A DNA stretch of 64,000 nucleotides, taken from contig NZ_JAGIPG010000007.1 in the NCBI RefSeq assembly GCF_017877055.1, positions 62,001 through 126,000 on the forward strand. Reading direction: 5' to 3'. Positions 36,534 to 44,553 of the stretch are shown here, piece by piece (positions within the stretch are counted from its first letter, which is position 1; each line of letters opens with the position of its first letter). The translations under genes and the position numbers were made by a program. Origin of the DNA: Neorhizobium galegae. GTDB lineage: Bacteria; Pseudomonadota; Alphaproteobacteria; Rhizobiales; Rhizobiaceae. The notes under the pieces are model-generated. The model made no database searches and was not told the DNA's origin. It saw only the letters and a list, made by a program, of their open reading frames with translations.

Positions 36534-37496
36534 TCAACCGGCTGGCGGGATGTTGGCGATACGGATGAACTCGCGCCAGTCGTCGATCGCCTTGATCAGC
36601 ATCTGCTGGGTGGTTGCGGGCGAATTCGCCCAGGGATCGCCTCCGGAATCGTTGAGGAACTTGATCGTCTCCGGCTGTTTGAGTGCCGTGTTGAACCAGC
36701 TGTTGATCTTGTCCACGACCGGTTTCGGCGTAGCTGCCGGAACCGCCGCCGAGAACCAGGTGGTCACGTCGATCGGAAATCCCTTTTCCTTCAGCGTCGG
36801 GATGTCCGGTATCGAGGCGAGCCGTTCGCCGCTGGCAACGGCAAGCACGCGGAGCCGCCCTTCGCGCTGCTGCGCCAGGGAAAAGACCGGGTCCAGCGTA
36901 CCGAACAGAAGCCGGCCAGACAGGAGATCATTCAGCGACGCGGGCGCCGACTCGTATTTCACCTGAACGGTTTCCAGCTTGGCCGCCTGTTTGTAGAGTT
37001 CGCCCAGAACCATGCCGGAATTGGCCGCAGCAGCATAGGAAGCCTTGTCGCCTTCCGCTTTCAGTCTCTCCGTCAGCTGTTCGAGGGTCTTGATATCGCT
37101 CTTGGCATCGACCACGATCATGAAGGCCTGCCGGTTGATGGTCGCGACCATCTGCAGGTCCTTGGCGACATCGATCGGCGGCTGCTTGAAGCGCGACATG
37201 ATCGAGGCGATCGTCGTGCCGGCATCCATGAGGATGGTATGACCATCTGCCGCCGAGCGCGCCACATATTGCGTACCGATACTGCCGGCTGCGCCCGGCT
37301 TGTTTTCAACGATGATCGTGGCGCCCGGAACCTGCGCCTTGATCTTCTCCGTCATGAAACGGACGAGAATGTCCGCGCCGCTTCCCGCCGGGAAGGTGCA
37401 GATGATGCGAATGTCTTTGCTCGGATAGTCCTGCGCCTGGACGCCAAGCGGCATTGCCGCGGCGAGCGCCAGCGCCATGAAAGTTCTGCGAAACAT
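36534..37496 (-). CDS. TctC/Bug-family periplasmic binding protein
   Basis: 320-residue tripartite tricarboxylate-type binding protein. Signal peptide MFRRTFMALALAAAMPLGVQ with cleavage near VQA-Q (about 22), then IRIICTFPAGSGADILVRF, the family's ligand-binding loop, and VENKPGAAGSIGTQYVA. No TctA/TctB membrane proteins are in the window, as is usual for orphan Bug proteins. Start 37496 has GGGAGGAGAGG upstream. Likely captures the carboxylate or alcohol handled by the surrounding dehydrogenases. Confidence 0.85.
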   Translation of the reverse strand: MFRRTFMALALAAAMPLGVQAQDYPSKDIRIICTFPAGSGADILVRFMTEKIKAQVPGATIIVENKPGAAGSIGTQYVARSAADGHTILMDAGTTIASIMSRFKQPPIDVAKDLQMVATINRQAFMIVVDAKSDIKTLEQLTERLKAEGDKASYAAAANSGMVLGELYKQAAKLETVQVKYESAPASLNDLLSGRLLFGTLDPVFSLAQQREGRLRVLAVASGERLASIPDIPTLKEKGFPIDVTTWFSAAVPAATPKPVVDKINSWFNTALKQPETIKFLNDSGGDPWANSPATTQQMLIKAIDDWREFIRIANIPPAG

Positions 37497-37645
37497 CGTG
37501 TCCTCTCCTCCCTTTTGCCGGCCGGAAGAGACCGGCATGACACACTGACTGCAGTCGTATTGCAGTTCACCAGCACGGCCTCCTCCGCCATACCGATCCT
37601 TGAGAGCGGGGGCGTCATGCCCCCGATGCACTTGAACCCAAAGGC

Positions 37646-39142
37646 TCAGAGCGCCATCGCCACCGATTTCAGCTCGGTATAGGCCTCGATACCTTCGCGG
37701 CCGAGTTCCCGGCCCCAGCCTGACTGCTTGAAGCCCCCGAAAGGCAGAGCCGGATCGAGACCGCCGCCATTGACCCGAACCGTGCCGGCCTTCAGCTTCT
37801 TCGCCATCTTGTGCGCCGTCGAAAGGTTCTGCGTCCAGAGCACCGCGCCGAGGCCGTAACTCGTCGCATTGGCCTCGCGGGCGATGCGATCGAGATCGGC
37901 CTCCTCATAGGACATGGCGCAGAGCACCGGCCCGAATATCTCCTGCTGCACGACATCCATGTCCGGTCGCGTTCCGGTCAGAACCGTGGGCTGGATGAAA
38001 TAGCCTTCGCTGCCGATGCGGCCGCCGCCGACGCGAAGCTCCGCGCCCTGGTTCTGGCCCGAAGCGATAAAGCCGGAAATCCGGTCGAGTTGCTCCTGCG
38101 ATACCACCGGCCCCATCTGGGTCGAGGCCGCCAGACCGGGGCCAACCCTGAACTCGCTCGCCCGCCGCGAAACGCCGTCGACCAGTTTTTCGAATACATC
38201 GCGATGGGCATAGAGCCTTGAACCCGCGTTGCAGATCTGGCCGGCATTGGAAAAGATCGAGCGGGCCGCCCCCTCGATCGCCCGGTCGATATCGGCATCC
38301 GGAAAGACGATGACCGGGGTCTTGCCACCGAGTTCCAGCGTGACGCGCTTGAAGTCGTTGGCGGCAGCCCGGATGATGATGCGGCCGACATCCGTCGAGC
38401 CGGTGAAGGTCACCTTGTCGATCCCCGGATGCGCGGTCATCGCCGCACCCGCAGTCTCGCCGAAGCCGGTCAGGATGTTGACCACGCCTTCGGGAAAGCC
38501 GACATCGAGGATGAGCTGGCCGAGCCGCAGCGTCGTCAGCGGCGTCTGTTCGGCCGGTTTCAGCACTACGGTACATCCGGCAGCGAGCGCCGGAGCAATC
38601 TTGGACACCGCCATCATCAGCGGCGCGTTCCACGGCGTGATCGATCCGACGACGCCGACCGGTTCGCGCATCGTATAGGCATGCCAGGTGCCGGGATTGG
38701 AGATAGAGATGGACTCGCCGTTCAGCTTGGTGCACCAGCCGGCGAAATAACGCAGAACTTCGATCGAATGCGGCAGGTCGACGATCTTCGCATCGTTCAG
38801 CGGCTTGCCGTTGTCGAGCGTTTCGATGAAGGCAAATTCCTCGGCATGCGTTTCCAGCGCATCTGCCAATCGCCAGATAAGCTTGGCGCGGGCCGCCGGC
38901 GTCATCCTCGACCACGGGCCGTCGTCGAAGGCGCGGCGGGCGGCATTAACTGCGAGATCGACATCGGCCGCTTCCGCAGCTGCGATTTCGGCGAGCAGAC
39001 TGCCGTTGGCCGGATTGTGGGTTGAAAAGGTCTTGTTCGATGCTGCCGCCACCCACTTGCCGTCAATCAGCAACTTGTGGGGGCCACGAATGAATTCGCT
39101 CACGGCAGCAGGGATCGCCGCCATCGAAACGTTGACGCTCAT
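37646..39142 (-). CDS. NAD(P)-dependent aldehyde dehydrogenase
   Basis: 498-residue ALDH superfamily member. The Asn of SITPWNAPLMMAVSK, the general-base Glu in TLELGGKTPVIV and the catalytic Cys in NAGQICNAGSRLYAH are all present, as is the NAD-binding FTGSTDVGRII. It would oxidise the aldehyde made by the GMC or zinc alcohol dehydrogenases. GGAGG precedes the ATG. First gene of the leftward operon, divergent from the hydroxyacid dehydrogenase gene across a 135-base gap with an ATAAGG-type site. Confidence 0.88.
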   Translation of the reverse strand: MSVNVSMAAIPAAVSEFIRGPHKLLIDGKWVAAASNKTFSTHNPANGSLLAEIAAAEAADVDLAVNAARRAFDDGPWSRMTPAARAKLIWRLADALETHAEEFAFIETLDNGKPLNDAKIVDLPHSIEVLRYFAGWCTKLNGESISISNPGTWHAYTMREPVGVVGSITPWNAPLMMAVSKIAPALAAGCTVVLKPAEQTPLTTLRLGQLILDVGFPEGVVNILTGFGETAGAAMTAHPGIDKVTFTGSTDVGRIIIRAAANDFKRVTLELGGKTPVIVFPDADIDRAIEGAARSIFSNAGQICNAGSRLYAHRDVFEKLVDGVSRRASEFRVGPGLAASTQMGPVVSQEQLDRISGFIASGQNQGAELRVGGGRIGSEGYFIQPTVLTGTRPDMDVVQQEIFGPVLCAMSYEEADLDRIAREANATSYGLGAVLWTQNLSTAHKMAKKLKAGTVRVNGGGLDPALPFGGFKQSGWGRELGREGIEAYTELKSVAMAL

Positions 39143-39185
39143 GCTTCCTCCTTCTCGCCACTCCTTGAAGCGCTCCTCTGCGAGT

Positions 39186-39200
39186 ATAAGGCAACCTTAT
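39186..39200. promoter_or_regulatory. Inverted repeat ATAAGG-CAA-CCTTAT (shared operator candidate)
   Basis: A perfect 6+3+6 dyad 44 bases upstream of the aldehyde dehydrogenase start and 78 bases before the divergent beta-hydroxyacid dehydrogenase. A close relative occurs in the other divergent promoter of this cluster at 42893-42907, suggesting one regulator, not encoded here. Confidence 0.5.
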
Positions 39201-39277
39201 TATTCATTATGGACAAACACAATCCATCATCGTAAAAATTTGAGGCAGGTAAAAGATCATCACGACGGGAGGAAAAC

Positions 39278-40180
39278 GTGACGGATCGCATTATAGGGTT
39301 TATCGGGCTCGGCAACATGGGCTCGCACATGGCGGCGCATCTGGTGAAGGGCGAATATGAGGTTCTGGCCTACGATATAGACCCGGAAAAACGGACCGCC
39401 TTCGCTCGGGAGCACGGGACGGTCGCTCCTGAAACGCCGGCAGATCTCGCCCCAGCGTCGGTCATCCTGACCATGGTGCCGACGGGTGCAGTCGTGCGTG
39501 CAGCCCTGAACGAGGGCGGTGAAAAGAGCCTCCTCGCCGGCCTCAAGCCCGGCAGTCTCGTCATCGACACGACATCCTCACCACCAGAAAGCACCCGCGA
39601 ACTGGGCGCCGATCTCGCCCGCCACGGCGTGCTGCTGATCGACGCGCCGGTGTCCGGCGGGTGGATGGGCGCACGGGATGCCAATCTGGTCTTCATGATG
39701 GGCGGCGACAGCGAGGAGGCGGTCGAACGCGCCGCGGCGGTTCTCTCGCATCTCGGCAACAAGATATTCCGGCTCGGCAAGCTCGGCTCCGGCCATGTGA
39801 TGAAATCGATGAACAACTATGTCTCCGCCGCGGCCTATGTCGGTGCCTGCGAAGCGCTGATCATCGGCAGGCAATACGGCCTCGACCCCGCCATGATGGT
39901 GGACGTTTTCAACGTCTCGACGGCCCGGAGCTTCGCGACCGAGACCTCCATTCGCCGAATCATCGCCGGCAACGAGAGCCGTAATTTCGCGCTCGACCTC
40001 TTCACCAAGGATATCAAGATCGCCGCCGATCTCGCCGATGCCAAGGCTGTGAAGGCGACGCTGACCCACGCCGTGCATGACCGCATGGTCGAGGCGCGCG
40101 ATGCGATTGGCGGTTATGGCGACCACACCAAGGCCTATGCCTTCTGGGCATCCGAGGTGGGAGAGGACCATGGCCGATGA
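39278..40180 (+). CDS. 3-hydroxyisobutyrate/beta-hydroxyacid dehydrogenase
   Basis: 300-residue 6-phosphogluconate-dehydrogenase-like enzyme. NAD site GFIGLGNMGSHMAAHL (about 6-21), substrate loop DAPVSGGWMGARDANLVFMM, catalytic Lys in GSGHVMKSMNNYVSAA. Start is GTG at 39278 after GGGAGG. The family oxidises hydroxyisobutyrate, tartronate-semialdehyde-type and related beta-hydroxyacids. Its 3' end overlaps the following GMC gene by 11 bases. Confidence 0.85.
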   Translation: MTDRIIGFIGLGNMGSHMAAHLVKGEYEVLAYDIDPEKRTAFAREHGTVAPETPADLAPASVILTMVPTGAVVRAALNEGGEKSLLAGLKPGSLVIDTTSSPPESTRELGADLARHGVLLIDAPVSGGWMGARDANLVFMMGGDSEEAVERAAAVLSHLGNKIFRLGKLGSGHVMKSMNNYVSAAAYVGACEALIIGRQYGLDPAMMVDVFNVSTARSFATETSIRRIIAGNESRNFALDLFTKDIKIAADLADAKAVKATLTHAVHDRMVEARDAIGGYGDHTKAYAFWASEVGEDHGR

Positions 40181-41792
40181 GACGCATGAGTTCGACATCG
40201 TCGTCGTCGGAGCCGGCAGCGCCGGCTGTGCCGTCGCCGGTCGGCTGAGCGAGGTCAGCGGGCTGAGGGTCGCGCTCGTCGATGCGGGTACGAAGGATAA
40301 CCTGCGCCTGACAAAGATACCGGCCGCGGTGCTGAAGACGCTCGGCCATCCGCGCTACGATTACCGCTTCAAGACCGCGCCGGACCCGACCCGCAACGGC
40401 CGCGTCGACCAGATCGCCCGCGGCAAGGTGCTCGGCGGCTCCTCGGCGATCAACGGCCTGATCTTCGCACGCGGCGCGCCGGTGGATTTCGACCGCTGGT
40501 CGGCGATGGGCAATCCAGGTTGGGACTGGCAGAGCGTCCTGCCGCTGTTCCGGCGTCTGGAAACGTCCGATCTTGCAGACAACAGTTTGCGCGGCGGGTT
40601 AGGCCCGCAGGATGTGACGTTACCGACCTATCGCCATCCCCTGACGGACCCTTTCATTGCCGCGGCCGGACGGCACGGCATTCCCTTCAACCCAGATTAT
40701 AATGGCGAAACGCAGGAGGGCATCGGTTATGTGCAGGGCACGATCCGCCGCGGCGTTCGCGTATCGGCCTATGACGGTTATGTCGCGCCCAATCTGAGCC
40801 GATCGAACCTGCAGATATTTGCCGGATGCCGGGCCGAGCAACTGACTTTTGAAGGCAATCGCGCGGATGGACTGATCGCAAGGCGGGGCGACAGGTTGCT
40901 GCAGCTCAAGGCGCGGCGCGGTGTCGTCGTCTCGCTCGGGACGTTCAACAGCCCGCAACTTCTGATGCTATCCGGCCTTGGCCCCGCGGAACGACTGCAA
41001 CATTACGGTATCGGCGTGCGCCAAAACCTGCCCCGCGTTGGGCAGGACATGCTCGACCATACCGGCTTCCGGATGATCATGGAGGTCGATACGCCGACCG
41101 CCAACAATCAGTCGCGCGGCCTGCGGGCGCCCTATCATCTTGCCCAATGGCTTTTGGGTGGACGCGGGCCGGTCGGTGCGGCTTCGGCCGAGGCGGTCGG
41201 CTTCTTCCGCTCAGAAGCAAGCGTCGCGACGCCTGATCTTCAGGTGACGTTCTTCCCCTATGCCAGCGAGTTCGCACCGGCGACCGGGAGGGCCCTCCTG
41301 AAGCCGAAATCGCTGATCTCGGTCGGCGTCAACATGAACTATCCCAGGAGCCGCAGCCATGTGACGATCCGGTCGGCAAACCCCGCCGATCCGGTCGAGA
41401 TCCATTACCGGCTGTTCGAGAACGAGGACGATCTGGTAACGCTGGTGCGCGGATTGAAGATCATCCGTTCGCTGGTCGATGAAGAACCGTTCGGCAAGCA
41501 TATCGTCGATCGATCGCTTTACCCTTCGAACGAGGCAAGTGAACAGGCGGACAGGGATTTCGTGCGCGCCAACTCCCGCAGCTACATGCACCCGATCAGC
41601 ACCTGCCGCATGGGAACGCATGAGAATGCGGTCGTCACGCCGGACTTGAAGGTACGCGGCTTCGAGGGCCTGTGGGTGGCCGACGCCTCGGTGTTTCCCG
41701 ACCATATCAGCGGCAATATCAACGCCACTACGCTGATGATCGGCGAAAAGGCCGCCGACATGTTGAAAGCCGACCTTCGGCAATTCGCGTGA
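40170..41792 (+). CDS. GMC-family FAD-dependent oxidoreductase (second copy)
   Basis: 540-residue GMC enzyme, same length as the one at 34.8 kb but clearly divergent. FAD site VVVGAGSAGCAVAGRL, signature 1 GKVLGGSSAINGLIFARG, signature 2 SLGTFNSPQLLMLSGLGP, catalytic pair in SYMHPISTCRMG and SGNINATTLMIGEKA. GAGAGGA precedes ATG 40170. Coupled to the beta-hydroxyacid dehydrogenase; followed by a strong bidirectional terminator. Confidence 0.86.
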   Translation: MADETHEFDIVVVGAGSAGCAVAGRLSEVSGLRVALVDAGTKDNLRLTKIPAAVLKTLGHPRYDYRFKTAPDPTRNGRVDQIARGKVLGGSSAINGLIFARGAPVDFDRWSAMGNPGWDWQSVLPLFRRLETSDLADNSLRGGLGPQDVTLPTYRHPLTDPFIAAAGRHGIPFNPDYNGETQEGIGYVQGTIRRGVRVSAYDGYVAPNLSRSNLQIFAGCRAEQLTFEGNRADGLIARRGDRLLQLKARRGVVVSLGTFNSPQLLMLSGLGPAERLQHYGIGVRQNLPRVGQDMLDHTGFRMIMEVDTPTANNQSRGLRAPYHLAQWLLGGRGPVGAASAEAVGFFRSEASVATPDLQVTFFPYASEFAPATGRALLKPKSLISVGVNMNYPRSRSHVTIRSANPADPVEIHYRLFENEDDLVTLVRGLKIIRSLVDEEPFGKHIVDRSLYPSNEASEQADRDFVRANSRSYMHPISTCRMGTHENAVVTPDLKVRGFEGLWVADASVFPDHISGNINATTLMIGEKAADMLKADLRQFA

Positions 41793-41795
41793 TAC

Positions 41796-41826
41796 GACAA
41801 GGGCCGGCCATTCGCCGGCCCTTGTC
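41796..41826. terminator. Bidirectional terminator between convergent genes
   Basis: A perfect 13-bp stem (GACAAGGGCCGGC / GCCGGCCCTTGTC) with a 5-base loop sits in the 42 bases between the GMC gene and the convergent TctC gene. It is GC-rich with no long T-run, but position and stability support a shared terminator. Confidence 0.75.
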
Positions 41827-41834
41827 GGAAAGCA

Positions 41835-42809
41835 TCATTGCGGCTCGATATTGCCGACCTTCACGTAACGCGCCCAGTCGTTGATCTCGCGCTCGACCAT
41901 CTTGTAGGTCGCATCGGAAGAATCGGCCGTCAGCGGTTCGCCGCCATTCTTGCCGACGAACTCGCGGGTCGCATCGGACTTGGCGATCATGGTGAGAAGC
42001 GCGTTCAGCTTGTCGACGACCGGCTGCGGCGTCTTTGCGGGCGCTGCGACCAGCCACCAGATGTTCAGATCCACATCGACGCCTTGTTCCTTGAACGGCT
42101 TTACATCTGCGATGCTGGAGATCGGCTTTGCCGTGCTGATCGCCAGCAGCCTGCCGCTGCCGTCTCGAGCGCGGGCCAGTCCGAAGACCGGGTCCGACAC
42201 GACGAAGTCAATTGAACCGCTGTCGAGGTCGTTCAGGACATCGGCGGTCGCCTTGTAGCGGACCTGGACGGTTTCCAGCCCGGCGCTCTGCTTGTAGACC
42301 TCGGCCAAAATGGTCGAGACGTTGTTTGAGGTTGCGTAGGAAGACTTCGCCCCCTTCTGCTTCATAGCCGCGGTCAGGTCTGCAAGCGACTTGTAAGGCG
42401 ATTTCGCGCTGACGAGCATGGTGAAGCCCTGGCCGAAGATCGGCGCGACATAAATGAAATCCTTGCGAGGATCGAAGGGCGACTGCTTGAAGACATAGGG
42501 CGTGGCGCTGAACGTATCGGCGCCGCCGATGAACAGCGTATAGCCGTCGGGCGTCGCACGCGCAGCGGCAACCGCCGCAATGCTGCCGAAACCGCCGGGC
42601 TTGTTCTCCACCACGACCGTCTGTTTGGTCGAGTCCTCGAGCTGCTTTGCGAAATAACGGGAATAAATATCGGCGCCGCTGCCGGCGGCAAAGCCGGTGA
42701 TGATGGTCACCTGCCGGCTCGGATAATTGTCGTCAGCGGCAAATGCGCCGCCAGTCGTCAGGCATGCGGAAACCACCAGCGCCAAGGCGCAGGTCACCAA
42801 GCGTCTCAT
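41835..42809 (-). CDS. TctC/Bug-family periplasmic binding protein (second copy)
   Basis: 324-residue orphan Bug protein. Signal peptide MRRLVTCALALVVSACLTTG with cleavage near AFA-A (about 24), binding loop VTIITGFAAGSGADIYSRYF and VENKPGGFGSIAAVAAARA. It shares the GSGADI loop with the protein at 36.5 kb, so the two are paralogues probably serving related ligands. Start 42809 follows GGGAGGAAAATCA. Divergent from the zinc alcohol dehydrogenase. Confidence 0.85.
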   Translation of the reverse strand: MRRLVTCALALVVSACLTTGGAFAADDNYPSRQVTIITGFAAGSGADIYSRYFAKQLEDSTKQTVVVENKPGGFGSIAAVAAARATPDGYTLFIGGADTFSATPYVFKQSPFDPRKDFIYVAPIFGQGFTMLVSAKSPYKSLADLTAAMKQKGAKSSYATSNNVSTILAEVYKQSAGLETVQVRYKATADVLNDLDSGSIDFVVSDPVFGLARARDGSGRLLAISTAKPISSIADVKPFKEQGVDVDLNIWWLVAAPAKTPQPVVDKLNALLTMIAKSDATREFVGKNGGEPLTADSSDATYKMVEREINDWARYVKVGNIEPQ

Positions 42810-42892
42810 TGATTTTCCTCCCAAACCAGGCCCGACCTGCAAGCGATGCCGGACGATCATGACGCGAAAAGTCTCCTCCCTTCGCGCCAAAT

Positions 42893-42907
42893 ATAAGGTA
42901 TCCATAT
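42893..42907. promoter_or_regulatory. Second ATAAGG-N3-CCATAT site
   Basis: ATAAGG-TAT-CCATAT matches the 39186-39200 site in 11 of its 12 half-site positions and lies in the divergent promoter between the second TctC gene and the zinc alcohol dehydrogenase. The surrounding 80 bases are very AT-rich. Confidence 0.45.
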
Positions 42908-43006
42908 ATTGTATTTCCGTCAAATAGCATTTTATAATAATGAATAAGAGAGGCGACTATTCATGCCGGCGCAGCAGATGGTCACAAAATAATGTCTGGA
43001 GGAAAC

Positions 43007-44128
43007 ATGCAGATCAGAGCCGCCATCGTTGGCAAGGACAACGCCATCACCATTCGCCCGCTGGAACTGGCAGGACCCGGACCGCATGAGGTTCTGGTGA
43101 AGATCGTCGCGGCCGGCGTCTGCCATACAGATCTGAAATGCGCCGGCTCCAATATCCTAGTGAAAGCCCGTCCGGTGGTCCTCGGACATGAGGGAGCCGG
43201 CATCGTCGAGGCGGTCGGTTCGGCGGTAACGGAACTCAAAGCCGGCGACCATGTGGTGATGACATTCGCCTATTGCGGCACCTGCCGAAGCTGCCGTGAA
43301 GCCGAACCGGCCTATTGCTACCAGCAATATCCGCTGAATTTCAGCTGCGCGAGACCGGATGCCGGCAAGAGCTATCTCTGCGACAACGGCGAGGATGTTC
43401 ACGGAGACTTCTTCGGCCAGTCGTCCTTCGCGACCTATGCGATCGGCAGCGAGCGCAATGTCATCAAGGTACCAGACGACGTGCCGCTTGAAATCCTCGG
43501 CCCGCTCGGCTGCGGCATCCAGACCGGCGCGGGCGCGGCACTCAACGACCTGAAAGTCGGTCCCGGCGATCGCTTTGCGGTCTTCGGCGCCGGCAGCCTT
43601 GGGCTCAGCGCCATTATGGCGGCCCGCTATGCCGGCGCGAAGACGGTGATCGCCGTCGATCGCATCAAGGCACGTCTGGATCTGGCCCTCGAACTCGGAG
43701 CCGACCACGCGATCCTCGCAACCGAAACTGATGCCGTTGTGGACATCATGCGGCTGACCGGCGACGGTGTCGACCAGTCACTTGATACGACGGCTGTGGC
43801 CTCAGTCATGCGCCAGGCGATCGACGTGCTGGCACCGCGCGGCGTCTGCGGTTTTGTGACCGCGCCAAGCGATGGTTCGGAACTGCCGATTCCGGTACGC
43901 AGCATGCTGCTCGGCAAGAAGGTGCGCGGCATCGTCGAAGGCAACAGTAATCCGAAACTGTTCATCCCGTTCTTGATCGACCTCTACAAACGCGGACATT
44001 TCCCGTTTGACCGGCTGATCCAGTTCTTCAATTTCGAGGATATCAACGATGCCTTCCATGCCCAACACAGCGGTGCGGCGATCAAACCGGTCTTAAGGAT
44101 GGGCAGGAGCGAAAGCGATGAAAGCTGA
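43007..44128 (+). CDS. Zinc-dependent alcohol dehydrogenase, benzyl/aryl-alcohol type
   Basis: 373-residue medium-chain dehydrogenase. Catalytic zinc ligands: Cys in AAGVCHTDLKCAG and the His-Glu in VLGHEGAGIVEAVG; a later Cys in GPLGCGIQTGAGAAL. Structural-zinc cysteines in AYCGTCRSCREAEPAYC. NAD site FGAGSLGLSAIMAAR. The long loop after the structural zinc (NFSCARPDAGK) is typical of aryl- or benzyl-alcohol dehydrogenases. Start 43007 is chosen for CTGGAGGAAAC upstream; ATG 42992 lacks a ribosome site. A weak stem (ATAGGG/CCCTAT) followed by six T lies at 44157-44196. Confidence 0.85.
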   Translation: MQIRAAIVGKDNAITIRPLELAGPGPHEVLVKIVAAGVCHTDLKCAGSNILVKARPVVLGHEGAGIVEAVGSAVTELKAGDHVVMTFAYCGTCRSCREAEPAYCYQQYPLNFSCARPDAGKSYLCDNGEDVHGDFFGQSSFATYAIGSERNVIKVPDDVPLEILGPLGCGIQTGAGAALNDLKVGPGDRFAVFGAGSLGLSAIMAARYAGAKTVIAVDRIKARLDLALELGADHAILATETDAVVDIMRLTGDGVDQSLDTTAVASVMRQAIDVLAPRGVCGFVTAPSDGSELPIPVRSMLLGKKVRGIVEGNSNPKLFIPFLIDLYKRGHFPFDRLIQFFNFEDINDAFHAQHSGAAIKPVLRMGRSESDES

Positions 44129-44238
44129 AGGGCATCCAGTTTAAACTTGCCCGGCCATAGGGAAACCGATCGCTTCACTCGCCCTATACCTTTTTTAGCA
44201 GCAGACACATGACACTAATCGTATGTCAGAGGCTAAAC

Positions 44239-44340
44239 ATGGAAAGACAGTTCGTTGCTTACTATCGAGTGCCCACACAGAGGCAGGGCGCAGATTGGGG
44301 ATTGAAGCGCAGAGGCGGGCCGTTGCGGCGTTCGCCAATG
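44239..44340 (+). pseudogene. Serine recombinase/resolvase N-terminal fragment
   Basis: Starting at ATG 44239 the frame reads MERQFVAYYRVPTQRQG, the front of a resolvase-type serine recombinase (the catalytic Ser of YRVST is replaced by Pro here). After a frame shift it continues IEAQRRAVAAFANGG and stops being recognisable exactly where the inverted-repeat element begins. About 35 codons remain, so it is a relic. Confidence 0.65.
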
Positions 44341-44535
44341 GGGGTCAGAACAAGATTAGTGCGAAATCGTACGCTAGCCGAATTTGTGCATAATTTCCGT
44401 AGTTTGCGCCTTGTGCTGAATATAAAGTTCTAGGCGGAAATGCTATTTAGGGCCCAGTTTTGGGAACGAGTATCGATCTCGATCATCACTTTCTCGGCTA
44501 AACGTACGATTTCGCACTAATCTTGTTCTGACCCC
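44341..44535. mobile_element. Tn3-type miniature inverted-repeat element (about 195 bp)
   Basis: Perfect 33-bp terminal inverted repeats lie at 44341-44373 and 44503-44535, beginning GGGGTCAGAACAAGATTAGT. Similarity continues to TAGCC, giving about 38 bp, the size and GGGG start of Tn3-family ends. The 129-base interior encodes nothing recognisable. The flanking 5-mers (caatg and gtata) differ, so no target duplication is retained. It lies between the recombinase relic and the MmgE/PrpD gene end (44554). Confidence 0.75.
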
Positions 44536-44553
44536 GTATAAGCGAGAGCTCGT

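Noticed and set aside
36459..37682. 407-codon plus-strand frame across the first TctC gene
   Set aside because: Antisense composition, no domain; TctC on the other strand is clear.
44157..44196. Terminator after the zinc alcohol dehydrogenase
   Set aside because: The ATAGGG/CCCTAT stem has a 19-base loop and three bases before the T-run; too weak to list as a feature.
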